The notes under the pieces: model-generated | Seen by the model: only the letters and a program-made list of their open reading frames with translations | Databases searched by the model: none | What the model was told of the DNA's origin: nothing | Source of the DNA: Clostridium lundense DSM 17049 | GTDB lineage: Bacteria > Bacillota > Clostridia > Clostridiales > Clostridiaceae | Reading direction: 5' to 3' | Length of the DNA: 64,000 nt | NCBI RefSeq assembly: GCF_000619945.1 | Contig: NZ_JHVC01000002.1 | Span: forward strand, 124,001-188,000 | Shown: in pieces, positions 27,760 through 37,352 of the stretch | How the letters are laid out: each line of letters starts with the position of its first letter | Position numbering within the stretch: the first letter of the stretch is position 1 | Translations under genes and position numbers: made by a program

Positions 27760-28446
27760 ATGTCAATTTATGCAATTTCAGATTTTCATTTGGCTTTTAC
27801 TACAGATAAGCCTATGGATGTATTTGGAGACAATTGGTATAAACATGAAGAAAAAATAAAAGAAAATTGGGCAAATATTATTAGTGATGAAGATACTGTA
27901 TTAATAGCAGGTGATATATCTTGGTCTATGAAGATGGAAGAAGGAATGATGGATTTAGAGTGGATTCATAATCTTCCAGGAAGGAAGATATTAGTTAAAG
28001 GGAATCATGATTATTGGTGGACTAGTATTACTAAGTTAAATAAATTGTACGAAGATATGAATTTTATTCAGAATAATTATTTTTCATATGATGATTATGC
28101 TATATGTGGTACTAGGGGATGGGTATGTCCTGGAGTAGAAAAGTTTACAGCTCAAGATGAAAAGGTATATAACAGAGAATTAATAAGATTAAGATTATCT
28201 TTAGAATCTGCTGCTAAGGAAGGTTTTAATAAATTTATAGTTATGCTCCATTATCCTCCTACTAATGATAAATGCAGGGAATCTGGTTTTGTAGAAATAT
28301 TTAAAGAGTATAACGTAGAAAAAGTAATATATGGTCATTTGCATAATGTAAGTAAGGATAAGGTGCTTGACGAAGAAATTGATGGAATAGGATATATTTT
28401 AACTTCTTGTGATTATTTGGATTTTAAACCTATAAAAATTATCTAA
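27760..28446 (+). CDS. Calcineurin-like metallophosphoesterase
   Basis: A 228-residue cytoplasmic phosphoesterase with the full two-metal motif set: ISDFHLA, AGDISW, KGNHDYWW, MLHYPP and YGHLH. The substrate is unknown. The ATG follows GAGGGTG and overlaps the end of the FlhB-like operon closely, so it is probably co-transcribed with the preceding two genes. Confidence 0.92.
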   Translation: MSIYAISDFHLAFTTDKPMDVFGDNWYKHEEKIKENWANIISDEDTVLIAGDISWSMKMEEGMMDLEWIHNLPGRKILVKGNHDYWWTSITKLNKLYEDMNFIQNNYFSYDDYAICGTRGWVCPGVEKFTAQDEKVYNRELIRLRLSLESAAKEGFNKFIVMLHYPPTNDKCRESGFVEIFKEYNVEKVIYGHLHNVSKDKVLDEEIDGIGYILTSCDYLDFKPIKII

Positions 28447-28464
28447 TTTTTGTAGGTTTAATTA

Positions 28465-28493
28465 TTGACAACTATATTCAAAAATCGTAATAT
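28465..28493 (+). promoter_or_regulatory. Promoter and probable operator of the arsR-CoADR operon
   Basis: TTGACA (28465-28470) and TAATAT (28488-28493) with a 17-base spacer. ATATT (28474-28478) and AATAT (28489-28493) form an inverted repeat over the spacer and -10, typical of an ArsR autoregulatory operator. Confidence 0.7.
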
Positions 28494-28521
28494 ATAAATA
28501 TAATGATGGAGGACGATAATT

Positions 28522-28806
28522 ATGGATAATTACAATATAGATGATTTTAATGAAAAAGCAGAGGTTTTAAAGGTGTTAGCTCATCCAGTTAGGTTATGTA
28601 TAGTAAGAGGATTAATAGAAAAAGGACAGTGTAATGTCAGCCATATGCAAAATTGCCTTAGTATGCCTCAATCTACTATATCACAGCATTTACAAAAACT
28701 AAGAACAGCAGGAATAATAAAGGGGGAAAGGAATGGACTTGAGATAAATTATAGTATTTGTGACGAAAGAATATGCAGATTAATAAAGACTTTGTTCCAG
28801 GAGTAG
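28522..28806 (+). CDS. ArsR-family regulator, Cys-rich
   Basis: A 94-residue winged-helix repressor (LKVLAHPVRLCIVRG, then MPQSTISQHLQKLRTAGIIKGER). It carries five Cys (26, 37, 45, 80 and 85), of which 26/37/45 lie in the N-terminal helices and 80/85 in the last helices. Such pairs are used for persulfide or metal sensing in SqrR-, BigR- and ArsR-type proteins. The next gene encodes a persulfide-handling enzyme, so sulfur sensing is the favoured inference. The start follows GGAGG. Confidence 0.9.
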   Translation: MDNYNIDDFNEKAEVLKVLAHPVRLCIVRGLIEKGQCNVSHMQNCLSMPQSTISQHLQKLRTAGIIKGERNGLEINYSICDERICRLIKTLFQE

Positions 28807-28843
28807 AACTTTGTTTATAAGTAATTTATGGAGGAATTTGATT

Positions 28844-31357
28844 ATGAGTAAAAAGATTTTAATTGTAGGTGGAGTAGCAGGGGGAGCTTCTGCAGCAGCT
28901 AGACTTAGGAGATTAGATGAAGAAGCTAACATAGTCATGTTTGAAAAAGGAAGCTATATATCTTTTGCTAATTGTGGATTGCCGTATCATATAGGAGAAA
29001 CCATAAAAGAAAGAGAAAAGTTAGTAGTCCAAACACCAGAAAGCATGGAAGGTAAGTTTAATATAGACATAAGAATAAATAGCGAAGTAATAGAAATAGA
29101 TAATGAAAATAAAAAGATAAAAGTTAATAGCAAAGATAGGGGTATATATGAGGAAAGCTATGATTATCTTATACTTTCACCAGGTGCAAGACCTATTAAA
29201 CCACCTATCGAAGGTATAGAAAGTAATAAAATATTTACTTTAAGAAATATACCAGATACAGATGTTATCAAAAATTATGTAGACAATGGGAAAGTAAAAA
29301 ATGCAGTAGTTATAGGTGGAGGTTATATTGGTGTTGAAATGGCTGAGAATTTAACTCACAGAGGAATAAAAGTATCCTTAGTAGAAGCAGCACCTCATAT
29401 TTTAGCACCTTTTGATTCAGATATGGTTACTTATGCTGAGAAGGAGCTTCAGGATAATGGTGTAGGAATAATTTTAAATGATGGAGTAAAAGCTTTCAAA
29501 GATTATGAAGATAAAGTAGAAATAATATTAAATAGTGGTAAAGTATTGGAAACTAATATAGTTATACTGGCTATTGGGGTTAAGCCGGATACAGATTTTT
29601 TAAAAAACAGTGGACTAGAACTTGGAGTTAAGGGTCATGTTTTAGTAAATGAATATATGCAAACAAATATATCCAATATATATGCAGTAGGTGATGCTAT
29701 AGAGGTAGTAGATTATGTAAATAAAGCTAATACTACAATACCTCTTGCGGGACCAGCTAATAAGCAAGGAAGAATAGCTGCAGATAATATATGTGGATTA
29801 AATTCTAAATACAAAGGAACTCAAGGAACAGCTATAATAAAGGTATTTGATCTTACTGCTGCAAGTACAGGGAATAATGAGCGTACATTAAGTAAATTAA
29901 ATATTCCTTATAAGGTAATATATGCTCATCCTCAATCTCATGCTTCATATTATCCTAATTCAATACCTATGAGTATAAAGTTAATATTTAATAAGGAAGG
30001 TAATATTTTAGGAGCTCAGGCATGTGGATATGACGGAGTGGATAAGAGGATAGATGATATAGCTATAGTTATGAGACTAAATGGAACAATATATGATTTA
30101 GAAGAGTTAGAACTTGCTTATGCACCTCCATATTCTTCAGCAAAAGATCCTGTAAATATGGCTGGATTTATAGCAGAAAATGTTCTTACAGATAGGGTGG
30201 AAATGATTTTGCCAAAGGATATAGATGAGAGAGATAAGGAGAATACAATACTTTTAGATGTAAGAAGTGCCTTGGAGAATGCTGGAGGAAATATAAACGG
30301 TTCTATTAATATACCATTAGAATTGTTAAGAGATAGATTGAATGAGTTAGATAAGAATAAAGAAATATTAATTTATTGTCAAATAGGCTTAAGAGGATAT
30401 ATAGCATATAGAATTTTAAAAGCTAATGGATTTAAGGCTAAGAATTTAACAGGTGGATATAAGACATATATTATGAGTAAGTTTACTCCAGATGTAGTGG
30501 ATACAGATAAATTTAAAGAATATAGCCATAAAATTGAGAACTGTTGTGATTGTTTAGAAGAGGATATGAATTCACAAATTCCTAATAGTAATGAGGTGAA
30601 AAGTGTGGATAAAGTGGATAAAGAAATAGACTTATGTGGATTGTGTTGTCCAGGACCATTAATGCAGGTAAACTCTACAGTGGAATGTATGGGAGAAGGA
30701 GAAGTTTTAAAGGTTAAAGCCTCTGATCCAGGATTTTTCGAAGATATAAAAGCTTGGTGTAAGAGAACTAATAATAATCTCTTAGAAGTTAAAAAAGAGA
30801 ATGGAATGGTTATGGCATTAATAAAGAAGGAAAACAAAAAACTAGAAAGTATTAATCAAGGAGGAAATACGGTTAATGTTTTAAATAAAGAAAATAAGAC
30901 TATCGTGGTATTCAGTGGTGATTTAGATAAAGCTATAGCATCTTTTATAATAGCCAATGGTGCAGCAGCGATGGGAAGAAAAGTTACTATGTTTTTTACC
31001 TTCTGGGGATTGAATATTTTAAGAAAACCAGAAAAAATAAATGTTAATAAAGGTTTTATGGACAAAATGTTTGGAGTAATGATGCCAAGAGGAAGTAAGA
31101 AGTTAAAGCTTTCAAACATGAATATGCTTGGTATGGGTTCTAAAATGATAAGAAAAGTAATGAAAGATAAAAATATAACTTCTTTAGAAGATCTTATTAA
31201 ATCAGCTATAGATAGCGGAATAAATATTGTAGCTTGTCAAATGTCAATGGATGTTATGGGACTAAAAAAAGAAGAACTTATAGATGGAGTACAGATAGGT
31301 GGGGTTGGATATTATCTTGGAGAGGCTGAAGACTCAAATGTAAATCTATTTATTTAA
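28844..31357 (+). CDS. CoA-disulfide reductase fused to rhodanese, TusA and DsrE-like domains
   Basis: An 837-residue four-domain enzyme. Residues 1-450 are an FAD/NAD(P)H disulfide reductase with GGVAGGAS and Cys44 in SFANCGLPYH, as in CoA-disulfide/persulfide reductases. Residues about 465-555 are a rhodanese with Cys512 (IYCQIGLRG). About 590-665 is a TusA-like domain with the C602-P-x-P motif. About 680-837 is a DsrE-like domain. Together they would move sulfane sulfur from CoA or thiol persulfides to a TusA carrier. The ATG at 28844 follows GGAGG by nine bases; the longer frame upstream lacks a ribosome site. Confidence 0.93.
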   Translation: MSKKILIVGGVAGGASAAARLRRLDEEANIVMFEKGSYISFANCGLPYHIGETIKEREKLVVQTPESMEGKFNIDIRINSEVIEIDNENKKIKVNSKDRGIYEESYDYLILSPGARPIKPPIEGIESNKIFTLRNIPDTDVIKNYVDNGKVKNAVVIGGGYIGVEMAENLTHRGIKVSLVEAAPHILAPFDSDMVTYAEKELQDNGVGIILNDGVKAFKDYEDKVEIILNSGKVLETNIVILAIGVKPDTDFLKNSGLELGVKGHVLVNEYMQTNISNIYAVGDAIEVVDYVNKANTTIPLAGPANKQGRIAADNICGLNSKYKGTQGTAIIKVFDLTAASTGNNERTLSKLNIPYKVIYAHPQSHASYYPNSIPMSIKLIFNKEGNILGAQACGYDGVDKRIDDIAIVMRLNGTIYDLEELELAYAPPYSSAKDPVNMAGFIAENVLTDRVEMILPKDIDERDKENTILLDVRSALENAGGNINGSINIPLELLRDRLNELDKNKEILIYCQIGLRGYIAYRILKANGFKAKNLTGGYKTYIMSKFTPDVVDTDKFKEYSHKIENCCDCLEEDMNSQIPNSNEVKSVDKVDKEIDLCGLCCPGPLMQVNSTVECMGEGEVLKVKASDPGFFEDIKAWCKRTNNNLLEVKKENGMVMALIKKENKKLESINQGGNTVNVLNKENKTIVVFSGDLDKAIASFIIANGAAAMGRKVTMFFTFWGLNILRKPEKINVNKGFMDKMFGVMMPRGSKKLKLSNMNMLGMGSKMIRKVMKDKNITSLEDLIKSAIDSGINIVACQMSMDVMGLKKEELIDGVQIGGVGYYLGEAEDSNVNLFI

Positions 31358-31360
31358 TGA

Positions 31361-31397
31361 AAAAATATGGTGCATGCATATGCACCATATTTTTATT
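31361..31397. terminator. Terminator after the CoA-disulfide reductase gene, convergent
   Basis: A 14-bp stem (31362-31375 with 31380-31393) with loop GCAT, A- and T-flanked, serves both converging genes. Confidence 0.85.
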
Positions 31398-32286
31398 TTC
31401 CAAAAAGTTTAGAGAAGAAACCTTTCTTTTTCGTTGGGACTTCTTCTTTATCTGTAGATGATGTAGTATCTTCAGATTCTTCCTGCTTCTTTTTTTCTAA
31501 TAGTTGTTGTTCTTCTTTTATTAGGTCTTTTTGGTCTCTTGCTAAATCTTTTAGTTTAGGAGAAACAGCTGGAGCGGTTATAACCTGTCCAAACCATAAT
31601 AGAGCTTTTTCGTTATCGCCTGTTCTTCTATTAAGCTCACCTATTAAATACATTAAGGCGAAGCTATTCATTCCATATATAGGGAAGCCTTCATTGTAGT
31701 AGGCATCGTTAAATCCTTCTAAAGCTTCTTTTAAGAATAATAGTTCCTCTTGTGCATCGTTTAGTATTCTATACATCCATGCTATTTTTAAACAAGTCAT
31801 AGCCTTTTTGCTAGATTTAGCTTCCATAATGGTATAATTCAACAAAGCTAATTTGTATCTTTCTATAGCGATATCTACATCATAAACCTCTGGGTAAATT
31901 TTACCATGCCACCTGGGCGTGATTTTTTGTTTAACCAGTTCTATTTGATGATCTCTTATTTTTTCAAAATCTATTTTCATTGAAGCATAACCGCATTTAT
32001 TACATAACCATACATCATAAAAGTAAGGATTTTCTGAAAGGTATCTTATAAAAAAATCCGTATCTTTTTTTTCCATTCTATAATGTGAAGATTTTAAAGC
32101 TCTAGCTTTAAATGTGTTTTGACATACTGGACAAATAACTTCTTTATCATATATAGGAGATAATTTTGGGGCGTTTTTTTCTTCTTTTACGTCATCCTTG
32201 GTTGGATCATCTTTTTTATATATCTTTAGATTATGAACGTTATCAAAGCCCAAGTCCTCCAATCCTGAAAAAATATTATTATCCAT
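31393..32286 (-). CDS. DUF2225 protein
   Basis: A 297-residue protein of unknown function. The N-terminal half has two CxxC pairs (CPVCQNTF and CNKCGYAS) that probably bind zinc. The middle is helical and TPR-like (KRAMTCLKIAWMYR-type repeats, YLIGELNRRTGDNEKALLWFGQV). The C-terminal 40 residues are charged and low-complexity. The start follows GGGGTGA. It stands alone between a convergent and a divergent neighbour. Confidence 0.85.
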   Translation of the reverse strand: MDNNIFSGLEDLGFDNVHNLKIYKKDDPTKDDVKEEKNAPKLSPIYDKEVICPVCQNTFKARALKSSHYRMEKKDTDFFIRYLSENPYFYDVWLCNKCGYASMKIDFEKIRDHQIELVKQKITPRWHGKIYPEVYDVDIAIERYKLALLNYTIMEAKSSKKAMTCLKIAWMYRILNDAQEELLFLKEALEGFNDAYYNEGFPIYGMNSFALMYLIGELNRRTGDNEKALLWFGQVITAPAVSPKLKDLARDQKDLIKEEQQLLEKKKQEESEDTTSSTDKEEVPTKKKGFFSKLFGK

Positions 32287-32444
32287 AAAATCACCCCGTT
32301 AGTAATAATCTTAGTAAAAACGACATTAAATTTATTATATCAAAAAATATTAATAAAATATATTATTAATTGTAATGGAGTATATTATAATTATATTATA
32401 TAAATATACGATTATAATAATAACTAGCAAAGGGGGAATAGATT

Positions 32445-33233
32445 ATGGCTATAAGAGAGTGGAAGACCTTTTTAATACCCTATGAGCAGGCAGTAGAAGA
32501 ATTAAAGGTAAAATTTAGGAGTATAAGGAGAGAATATAGAAGAAAGAATGAATATTCACCTATAGAATTCGTAACAGGTAGGGTTAAGGAAATATCTAGC
32601 ATACTTGAAAAAGCTAATAAATTTGATATACCTTTAGATAGAATAGAATATGAGATGGAAGACATAGCTGGAATAAGAGTAATGTGCCAATTTGTGGATG
32701 ATATTGATAATGTAGTTAATTTAATTAGACAAAGAAATGATATGCAAATTATATATGAAAAAGATTATGTTACTGATGTAAAAAACAGCGGATACAGAAG
32801 TTATCATGTGATTATAAAATATCCTGTTAATATGGCAGAAGGAAGAAAGGATATACTTGCAGAATTCCAGATAAGAACTTTAGCTATGAACTTTTGGGCT
32901 ACTATAGAACATTCATTAAATTATAAATATAAGCATGATATACCACAAGAAATAAAATATAAGCTTAAATCAGCAGCAGACGCTGCATTTCAGTTGGACC
33001 AGATGATGCTTGAAATAAAGGATGAAATAAAAGACGCTCAAAAGCTATTTGAAGTTAAATCAAATATTATATCTAATATAATGGATAACATATTAACCTT
33101 ATCCTCTATGGGCAAGCATGCGGAATCTGTAAGATATCAAAGCCAATTAAATAAATTAATTGAAGAGGGGGAAGTATTTGAACTTAACAATCTGTTAAGA
33201 GTTACAGAAAAGACTTTAGAAATGTACAAATAA
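32445..33233 (+). CDS. Small alarmone synthetase, (p)ppGpp synthase domain protein
   Basis: A 262-residue RelA/SpoT-type synthetase without hydrolase or regulatory domains, the layout of RelQ/RelP (YjbM/YwaC). Visible features are MEDIAGIRVMCQFVDD, SGYRSYHVIIKYPV and LAEFQIRTLAMNFWATIEHSLNYK. It would make (p)ppGpp from ATP and GTP or GDP under stress. The C-terminal part is a helical extension. The start follows AAGGGGG. RelQ versus RelP cannot be decided from motifs. Confidence 0.92.
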   Translation: MAIREWKTFLIPYEQAVEELKVKFRSIRREYRRKNEYSPIEFVTGRVKEISSILEKANKFDIPLDRIEYEMEDIAGIRVMCQFVDDIDNVVNLIRQRNDMQIIYEKDYVTDVKNSGYRSYHVIIKYPVNMAEGRKDILAEFQIRTLAMNFWATIEHSLNYKYKHDIPQEIKYKLKSAADAAFQLDQMMLEIKDEIKDAQKLFEVKSNIISNIMDNILTLSSMGKHAESVRYQSQLNKLIEEGEVFELNNLLRVTEKTLEMYK

Positions 33234-33235
33234 AA

Positions 33236-33266
33236 GGCATGTAGAAAACTACATGCCCTTCTTTTT
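33236..33266. terminator. Terminator between the alarmone synthetase gene and leuS
   Basis: GGCATGTAG (33236-33244) pairs with CTACATGCC (33249-33257), loop AAAA, followed by CTTCTTTTTT. Convergent. Confidence 0.85.
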
Positions 33267-35704
33267 TATTTTATAACTATATTAACTAGTCTTCCTTTTA
33301 TAACAATCACTTTTACTATATTCTTGCCTTCTGTATGTTTCTTTACATCTTCGCAGTCTAAGGCTGCTTCTTTAATAGCATCTTCTGAAAAATCTGATGG
33401 AATATTTATTCTTGATTTAACCTTACCATTAATTTGAATAGCTATTTCGATTTCATCTTTAATTAATGCGCTAGGGTTAAATTCTGGCCATTTTTCATTA
33501 AACACTGAGAATGGCATCCCTAAAAGTTCCCATTGCTCTTCACCAAAATGAGGAGCAAAAGGAGCAATTAATTTTATAAAGTCAACTAAGCATTCTTTTA
33601 AGAATGAAGCATTTTTGCTATCTTCATTAATATATTTAGATAAAGTATTAGTATATTCCATAAGTCGTGCAATACAAGTATTAAATTGCATTTTTTCAGC
33701 ATCTTCTGTAATGGACTTTATAGCAAAGTGTCTTATATAGTTTAAATCTTTTTCTGCGCTATCTAAAGTAGTTTTATCATTAACAGGACTATTTATATAA
33801 TCTCTACAAGATTCTAAGATTCTTTCTACTCTATCCACAAATCTACCTATGGATTTTATTCCGTCATCACTCCATGCGCCACCCTCAGTATAATCGAAAC
33901 CAAACATTAAGTACATTCTAAATACATCTGCACCAAACTCTTTAATGCAATCATCTGGGGAGATAGTATTACCTTTTGATTTACTCATTTTCTGTCCATC
34001 TGGTCCAAGTATTAACCCTTGATGAGTTAGAGAAGTAAATGGTTCATCAAAATTTAGATATCCCATATCTCTTAATGCTTTGTTGATAAATCTTGCATAT
34101 AAAAGATGCATACAAGCATGTTCAGGTCCACCTACATATTTATCTACTGGAAGTATTTCATTTATCAAATCTGTATCAAAGGCTTTTTCACTATTTTTAT
34201 TATCAGGATATCTTAAATAATACCAAGAAGAACATACAAATGTATCTAAAGTATCAGCTTCTCTTTTTGCTGGTTTACCACAAACTGGGCAAGTAGTGTT
34301 TATAAATTCATCACATTTAGCAAGAGGAGATTTTCCGTCTGGTGCAAATTCCACGTTGTATGGAAGTTCAACAGGTAGCTGATCTTCTGGAACAGGTACA
34401 GTTCCACAATGTTCACAATGAATTATTGGAATAGGAGCTCCCCAATATCTTTGCCTTGATACTAACCAATCTCTTAATCTATAATTAACTTTTTCAGAAC
34501 CTAATTTTTCTTTTTCTAGTTTTGCTACTATAGCTTTTCTTGCTTCATCTGAATTCATTCCATTAAATTCAGCACTATTCATCATTAAACCTGATTCTGT
34601 ATAAGGAAGAGATTCTCCGCCTTCTATAACTCTTTCTATTGGTAAATTGTATTTTGAAGCAAAAGCAAAGTCTCTTTCATCATGTGCAGGAACTGCCATT
34701 ACAGCACCTGTACCATATGTGCTTAATACATAATCTGCAACCCATACAGGAACTTTTCTTCCATTAACAGGGTTTATTGCATAGGCACCAGTGAATACGC
34801 CGGTTTTTTCTCTAGTAATAGATTGTCTTTCTATATCAGATTGTTTTTTAGCCTGATCTTTATAAGCTTCTACTTCTTCTTTATATTCATTTGTTACAAT
34901 TTTATCTACTAATGGGCTTTCGGGAGCTAAAACTACATAAGTTACACCAAATAATGTATCTGCTCTTGTAGTAAATACATTGAATGAAACGTCTGAATCT
35001 GCAACTTTAAAAGTAACTTCTGCACCTGTAGATTTTCCAATCCAATGTTTTTGCATAGCTTTTGTTTTTTCAGGCCAATCTAATTCATCAAGTTTTTCTA
35101 ATAATTCTTCTGCATAATCTGTTATTTTTAAGAACCACTGAGTTAAATCCTTTTTAATAACTTCTGTACTACATCTTTCACAACATCCATCTAGAACTTG
35201 CTCATTTGCAAGAACAGTGTTACAACTTGGGCACCAGTTTACAGGAGCTTTTTTTCTATAAGCTAACCCTTTTTTATATAATTGTAAAAATACCCATTGA
35301 GTCCATTTGTAATAATCAGGGTTGCAAGTAATAACTTCATTTTCCCAATTAAACATAGCTCCCATAGCTCTTAACTGTTCTTCCATGGTTTCTATATTCT
35401 TTAAAGTTGAATCTTTTGGATGGATTCCTGTTTTTATAGCAAAGTTTTCTGCAGGAAGACCAAAAGCATCAAAACCCATAGGTTGAAATACATTATAACC
35501 TTGCATTCTTTTAACTCTTGCCCAAGAATCTACTGGACCATAGTTAAACCAATGTCCTGCGTGTAGTTTGCTTGCAGAAGGGTAAGAAAACATTTCAAGT
35601 ACATATAGTTTTTTGCCTTCTTTATTTTTATCAAATCTATAAAGATTTGAATCCTCCCAGATTTTTTGCCATTTTTTATCGATGGAAGTGCTATATTTAG
35701 TCAT
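33266..35704 (-). CDS. leuS: Leucyl-tRNA synthetase
   Basis: The 812-residue class I synthetase charges tRNA-Leu. The HIGH motif appears as HAGH at about residues 47-50 and KMSKS lies in the catalytic C-terminal half. A CP1 editing domain and two zinc-type Cys groups (CPSC with CERC; CPVC) are present. The ATG at 35704 is eight bases from AGGAG; the ATG two codons upstream is too close to it. Expression is under the T-box leader immediately upstream. Confidence 0.98.
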   Translation of the reverse strand: MTKYSTSIDKKWQKIWEDSNLYRFDKNKEGKKLYVLEMFSYPSASKLHAGHWFNYGPVDSWARVKRMQGYNVFQPMGFDAFGLPAENFAIKTGIHPKDSTLKNIETMEEQLRAMGAMFNWENEVITCNPDYYKWTQWVFLQLYKKGLAYRKKAPVNWCPSCNTVLANEQVLDGCCERCSTEVIKKDLTQWFLKITDYAEELLEKLDELDWPEKTKAMQKHWIGKSTGAEVTFKVADSDVSFNVFTTRADTLFGVTYVVLAPESPLVDKIVTNEYKEEVEAYKDQAKKQSDIERQSITREKTGVFTGAYAINPVNGRKVPVWVADYVLSTYGTGAVMAVPAHDERDFAFASKYNLPIERVIEGGESLPYTESGLMMNSAEFNGMNSDEARKAIVAKLEKEKLGSEKVNYRLRDWLVSRQRYWGAPIPIIHCEHCGTVPVPEDQLPVELPYNVEFAPDGKSPLAKCDEFINTTCPVCGKPAKREADTLDTFVCSSWYYLRYPDNKNSEKAFDTDLINEILPVDKYVGGPEHACMHLLYARFINKALRDMGYLNFDEPFTSLTHQGLILGPDGQKMSKSKGNTISPDDCIKEFGADVFRMYLMFGFDYTEGGAWSDDGIKSIGRFVDRVERILESCRDYINSPVNDKTTLDSAEKDLNYIRHFAIKSITEDAEKMQFNTCIARLMEYTNTLSKYINEDSKNASFLKECLVDFIKLIAPFAPHFGEEQWELLGMPFSVFNEKWPEFNPSALIKDEIEIAIQINGKVKSRINIPSDFSEDAIKEAALDCEDVKKHTEGKNIVKVIVIKGRLVNIVIK

Positions 35705-35755
35705 GTACATCGCTCCTTTAATATGTGTATTTTATAATTAATTTATATTTTACAA

Positions 35756-35789
35756 ATAAAAAACTTCGTCTCTTAAGAAAGAGACGAAG
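35756..35789 (-). terminator. T-box terminator of leuS
   Basis: An 11-bp stem (35764-35774 with 35779-35789) with a T-run on the minus strand. Confidence 0.92.
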
Positions 35790-35985
35790 CTAAAACTCCG
35801 CGGTACCACTCTAATTAAAGCCTATATTAGGCCTTCGCTTAAAATTCTAACGTAATAACCGTATCTGCTTTTAACAGATAAACTCCTAGGCAAGTTCGTA
35901 TTCTATCACTGCTGCTTTGCACCTCCCAACAGCTCTCTTAAAGTGAATCAAATATTACTACTCCTATTCACAGTCTTTAATTATA
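35757..35985 (-). promoter_or_regulatory. T-box leader of leuS (Leu)
   Basis: The leader carries the T-box sequence AGAGTGGTACCGCGG (minus strand, around 35800-35814) and a Stem I with GAA-CTT-GCC, giving the specifier CTT (Leu) at 35892-35894. The bulge TGGT would pair with the ACCA end of uncharged tRNA-Leu, whose discriminator is A. Confidence 0.96.
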
Positions 35986-35997
35986 AATTTATATTAA

Positions 35998-36026
35998 ATT
36001 TTATATCATTAGTGAAATATTGTCAA
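35998..36026 (-). promoter_or_regulatory. Promoter of the leuS T-box
   Basis: On the minus strand TTGACA (36021-36026) and TAAAAT (35998-36003) are 17 bases apart. Confidence 0.8.
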
Positions 36027-36065
36027 GAATATACAAGAAAAACTCTTGATAAATCAAGAGTTTCA

Positions 36066-36141
36066 TGGCTGCCCATGCTGGACTCGAACCAACACAGTGC
36101 CTGCTCCAGAGGCAGGTGCCTTACCATTTGGCTAATGGGCA
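36066..36141 (-). tRNA. tRNA-Gln(CTG)
   Basis: A 76-base cloverleaf with acceptor TGCCCAT paired to ATGGGCA, anticodon loop CTCTGGA (anticodon CTG) and an encoded CCA. The T-arm reads GGTTCGAGTCC. Confidence 0.93.
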
Positions 36142-36181
36142 TCATTTCAATTTTGTCATTCTGTCGCTGTCGACATTTATT

Positions 36182-36209
36182 ATTATATCAAATTTTCAAG
36201 TAGTGTCAA
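36182..36209 (-). promoter_or_regulatory. Promoter of tRNA-Gln
   Basis: On the minus strand TTGACA (36204-36209) and TATAAT (36182-36187) with a 16-base spacer. The -35 overlaps the end of the upstream gene. Confidence 0.8.
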
Positions 36210-36724
36210 CACTTTTTTTGAAAAAATTTTTTTCTAACTTCATATATAAAAAGTGTTAAAGCATAGTCGTATAGCAAGAATATGACCTGTATGCCAAGGA
36301 CTAATGCAGGTATAGGAATAAAAAATTTAGATAAATCTATGTTAGGAAAAAAACTTTTGTAAACAAAAAAAGAAATTAGGAGAGAAAAATTTAAAAAACA
36401 AAATTTTAGAATTAACTCTAAAGCCATTTTTTGTAGTTTTTCTATATATAATTTAATAATACCATACAAGCCAAAAAAAATTATATATAGGTATACATTG
36501 CCTTTAATTCCTATGACAAGCAAACTTAATAGGCTTGTGCTTATATAAGTTATAATACCTACTTTTGTATTACAACTAACTATTGTTATAGGTATCAAAC
36601 AGGAAGATACAATTAATAAAAATAATTTGTTAGTTGGAACTAAAGTGCTTAAATATATAAATATTACACCCATAGCAGTTAATATGCTTCCTTTAGTTAA
36701 ATAAGCAGTTTTCAAATTAATCAT
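36206..36724 (-). CDS. Integral membrane protein of unknown function
   Basis: A 172-residue protein that is almost entirely hydrophobic, with about five or six membrane segments (residues about 12-30, 35-50, 55-70, 75-90, 105-125 and 135-160) and a basic C-terminus ending RKKFFQKKC. No family was recognised. It follows the J-domain gene on the same strand by 13 bases and may be in its operon. Confidence 0.6.
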   Translation of the reverse strand: MINLKTAYLTKGSILTAMGVIFIYLSTLVPTNKLFLLIVSSCLIPITIVSCNTKVGIITYISTSLLSLLVIGIKGNVYLYIIFFGLYGIIKLYIEKLQKMALELILKFCFLNFSLLISFFVYKSFFPNIDLSKFFIPIPALVLGIQVIFLLYDYALTLFIYEVRKKFFQKKC

Positions 36725-36737
36725 CTCCTAGGATTTT

Positions 36738-37352
36738 CTAACAACAACTTATAATATCGCCACCTAAACATTCGCAGCAACAGTCTGCACAATAGATGGT
36801 AGCACATATGTCACAGATGTCTCGATCTCTGCCGTTCCTACTAGTATAATAGGGCTGTCTATAAGAGCTATTCATATTATTCATGCGATTAAAGGCATCT
36901 CTATATTCCATATTATTTGGATCTATATTACAAGCAGTTTTTATATAATTATTAGCAGCATCATACCAACCTTTTTTTAGATTAATTACTCCCATAAGAA
37001 AGTTCCACTCTGCATTTCGTACAGATATTTTACTTAATTTTTCTTCAGCAGCAGAGAAGTTTCCATTTTGAATATCCATTCTTATAGATTGATAGTCTAT
37101 ATAATTATTTGAACTATAAGAGTTTGTATTATAAGAATTTGATTTATATGAGCTACTACCATTGTCTGCATTTTTCATAAGATAATCATAAGCTTCATTT
37201 AATTCACGCATTTTGTCTTCAGCCAGATCCCTTAATGGATTATTTCCGTATTGATCTGGATGATATTTTTTAGCTAATTCTCTATAAGCTCTTTTTATTT
37301 CTTCTTTAGAACATCCTTCTTTTACTCCAAGTATCTCATATGGATTTGCCAT
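36738..37352 (-). CDS. J-domain protein with Cys-rich tail
   Basis: A 204-residue DnaJ-type co-chaperone without the zinc and substrate domains of true DnaJ. The J-domain is at 1-65 with HPD at residues 31-33. A Ser/Asn/Tyr-rich linker follows, then a TPR-like segment (about 90-150) and a very Cys-rich tail (CDICATIYCADCCCECLGG). The ATG at 37352 fits the AGGAG site; the in-frame GTG 12 bases upstream abuts it. It overlaps the DUF5685 gene by 17 bases, so the two products probably work together. Confidence 0.85.
   Translation of the reverse strand: MANPYEILGVKEGCSKEEIKRAYRELAKKYHPDQYGNNPLRDLAEDKMRELNEAYDYLMKNADNGSSSYKSNSYNTNSYSSNNYIDYQSIRMDIQNGNFSAAEEKLSKISVRNAEWNFLMGVINLKKGWYDAANNYIKTACNIDPNNMEYRDAFNRMNNMNSSYRQPYYTSRNGRDRDICDICATIYCADCCCECLGGDIISCC

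Noticed and set aside
34093..34296. Plus-strand open frame in leuS
   Set aside because: Antisense shadow of leuS without a ribosome site.
35943..36259. Plus-strand open frames around 36000-36250
   Set aside because: They cross the T-box leader, the tRNA-Gln gene and promoters on the opposite strand and have no coding features.
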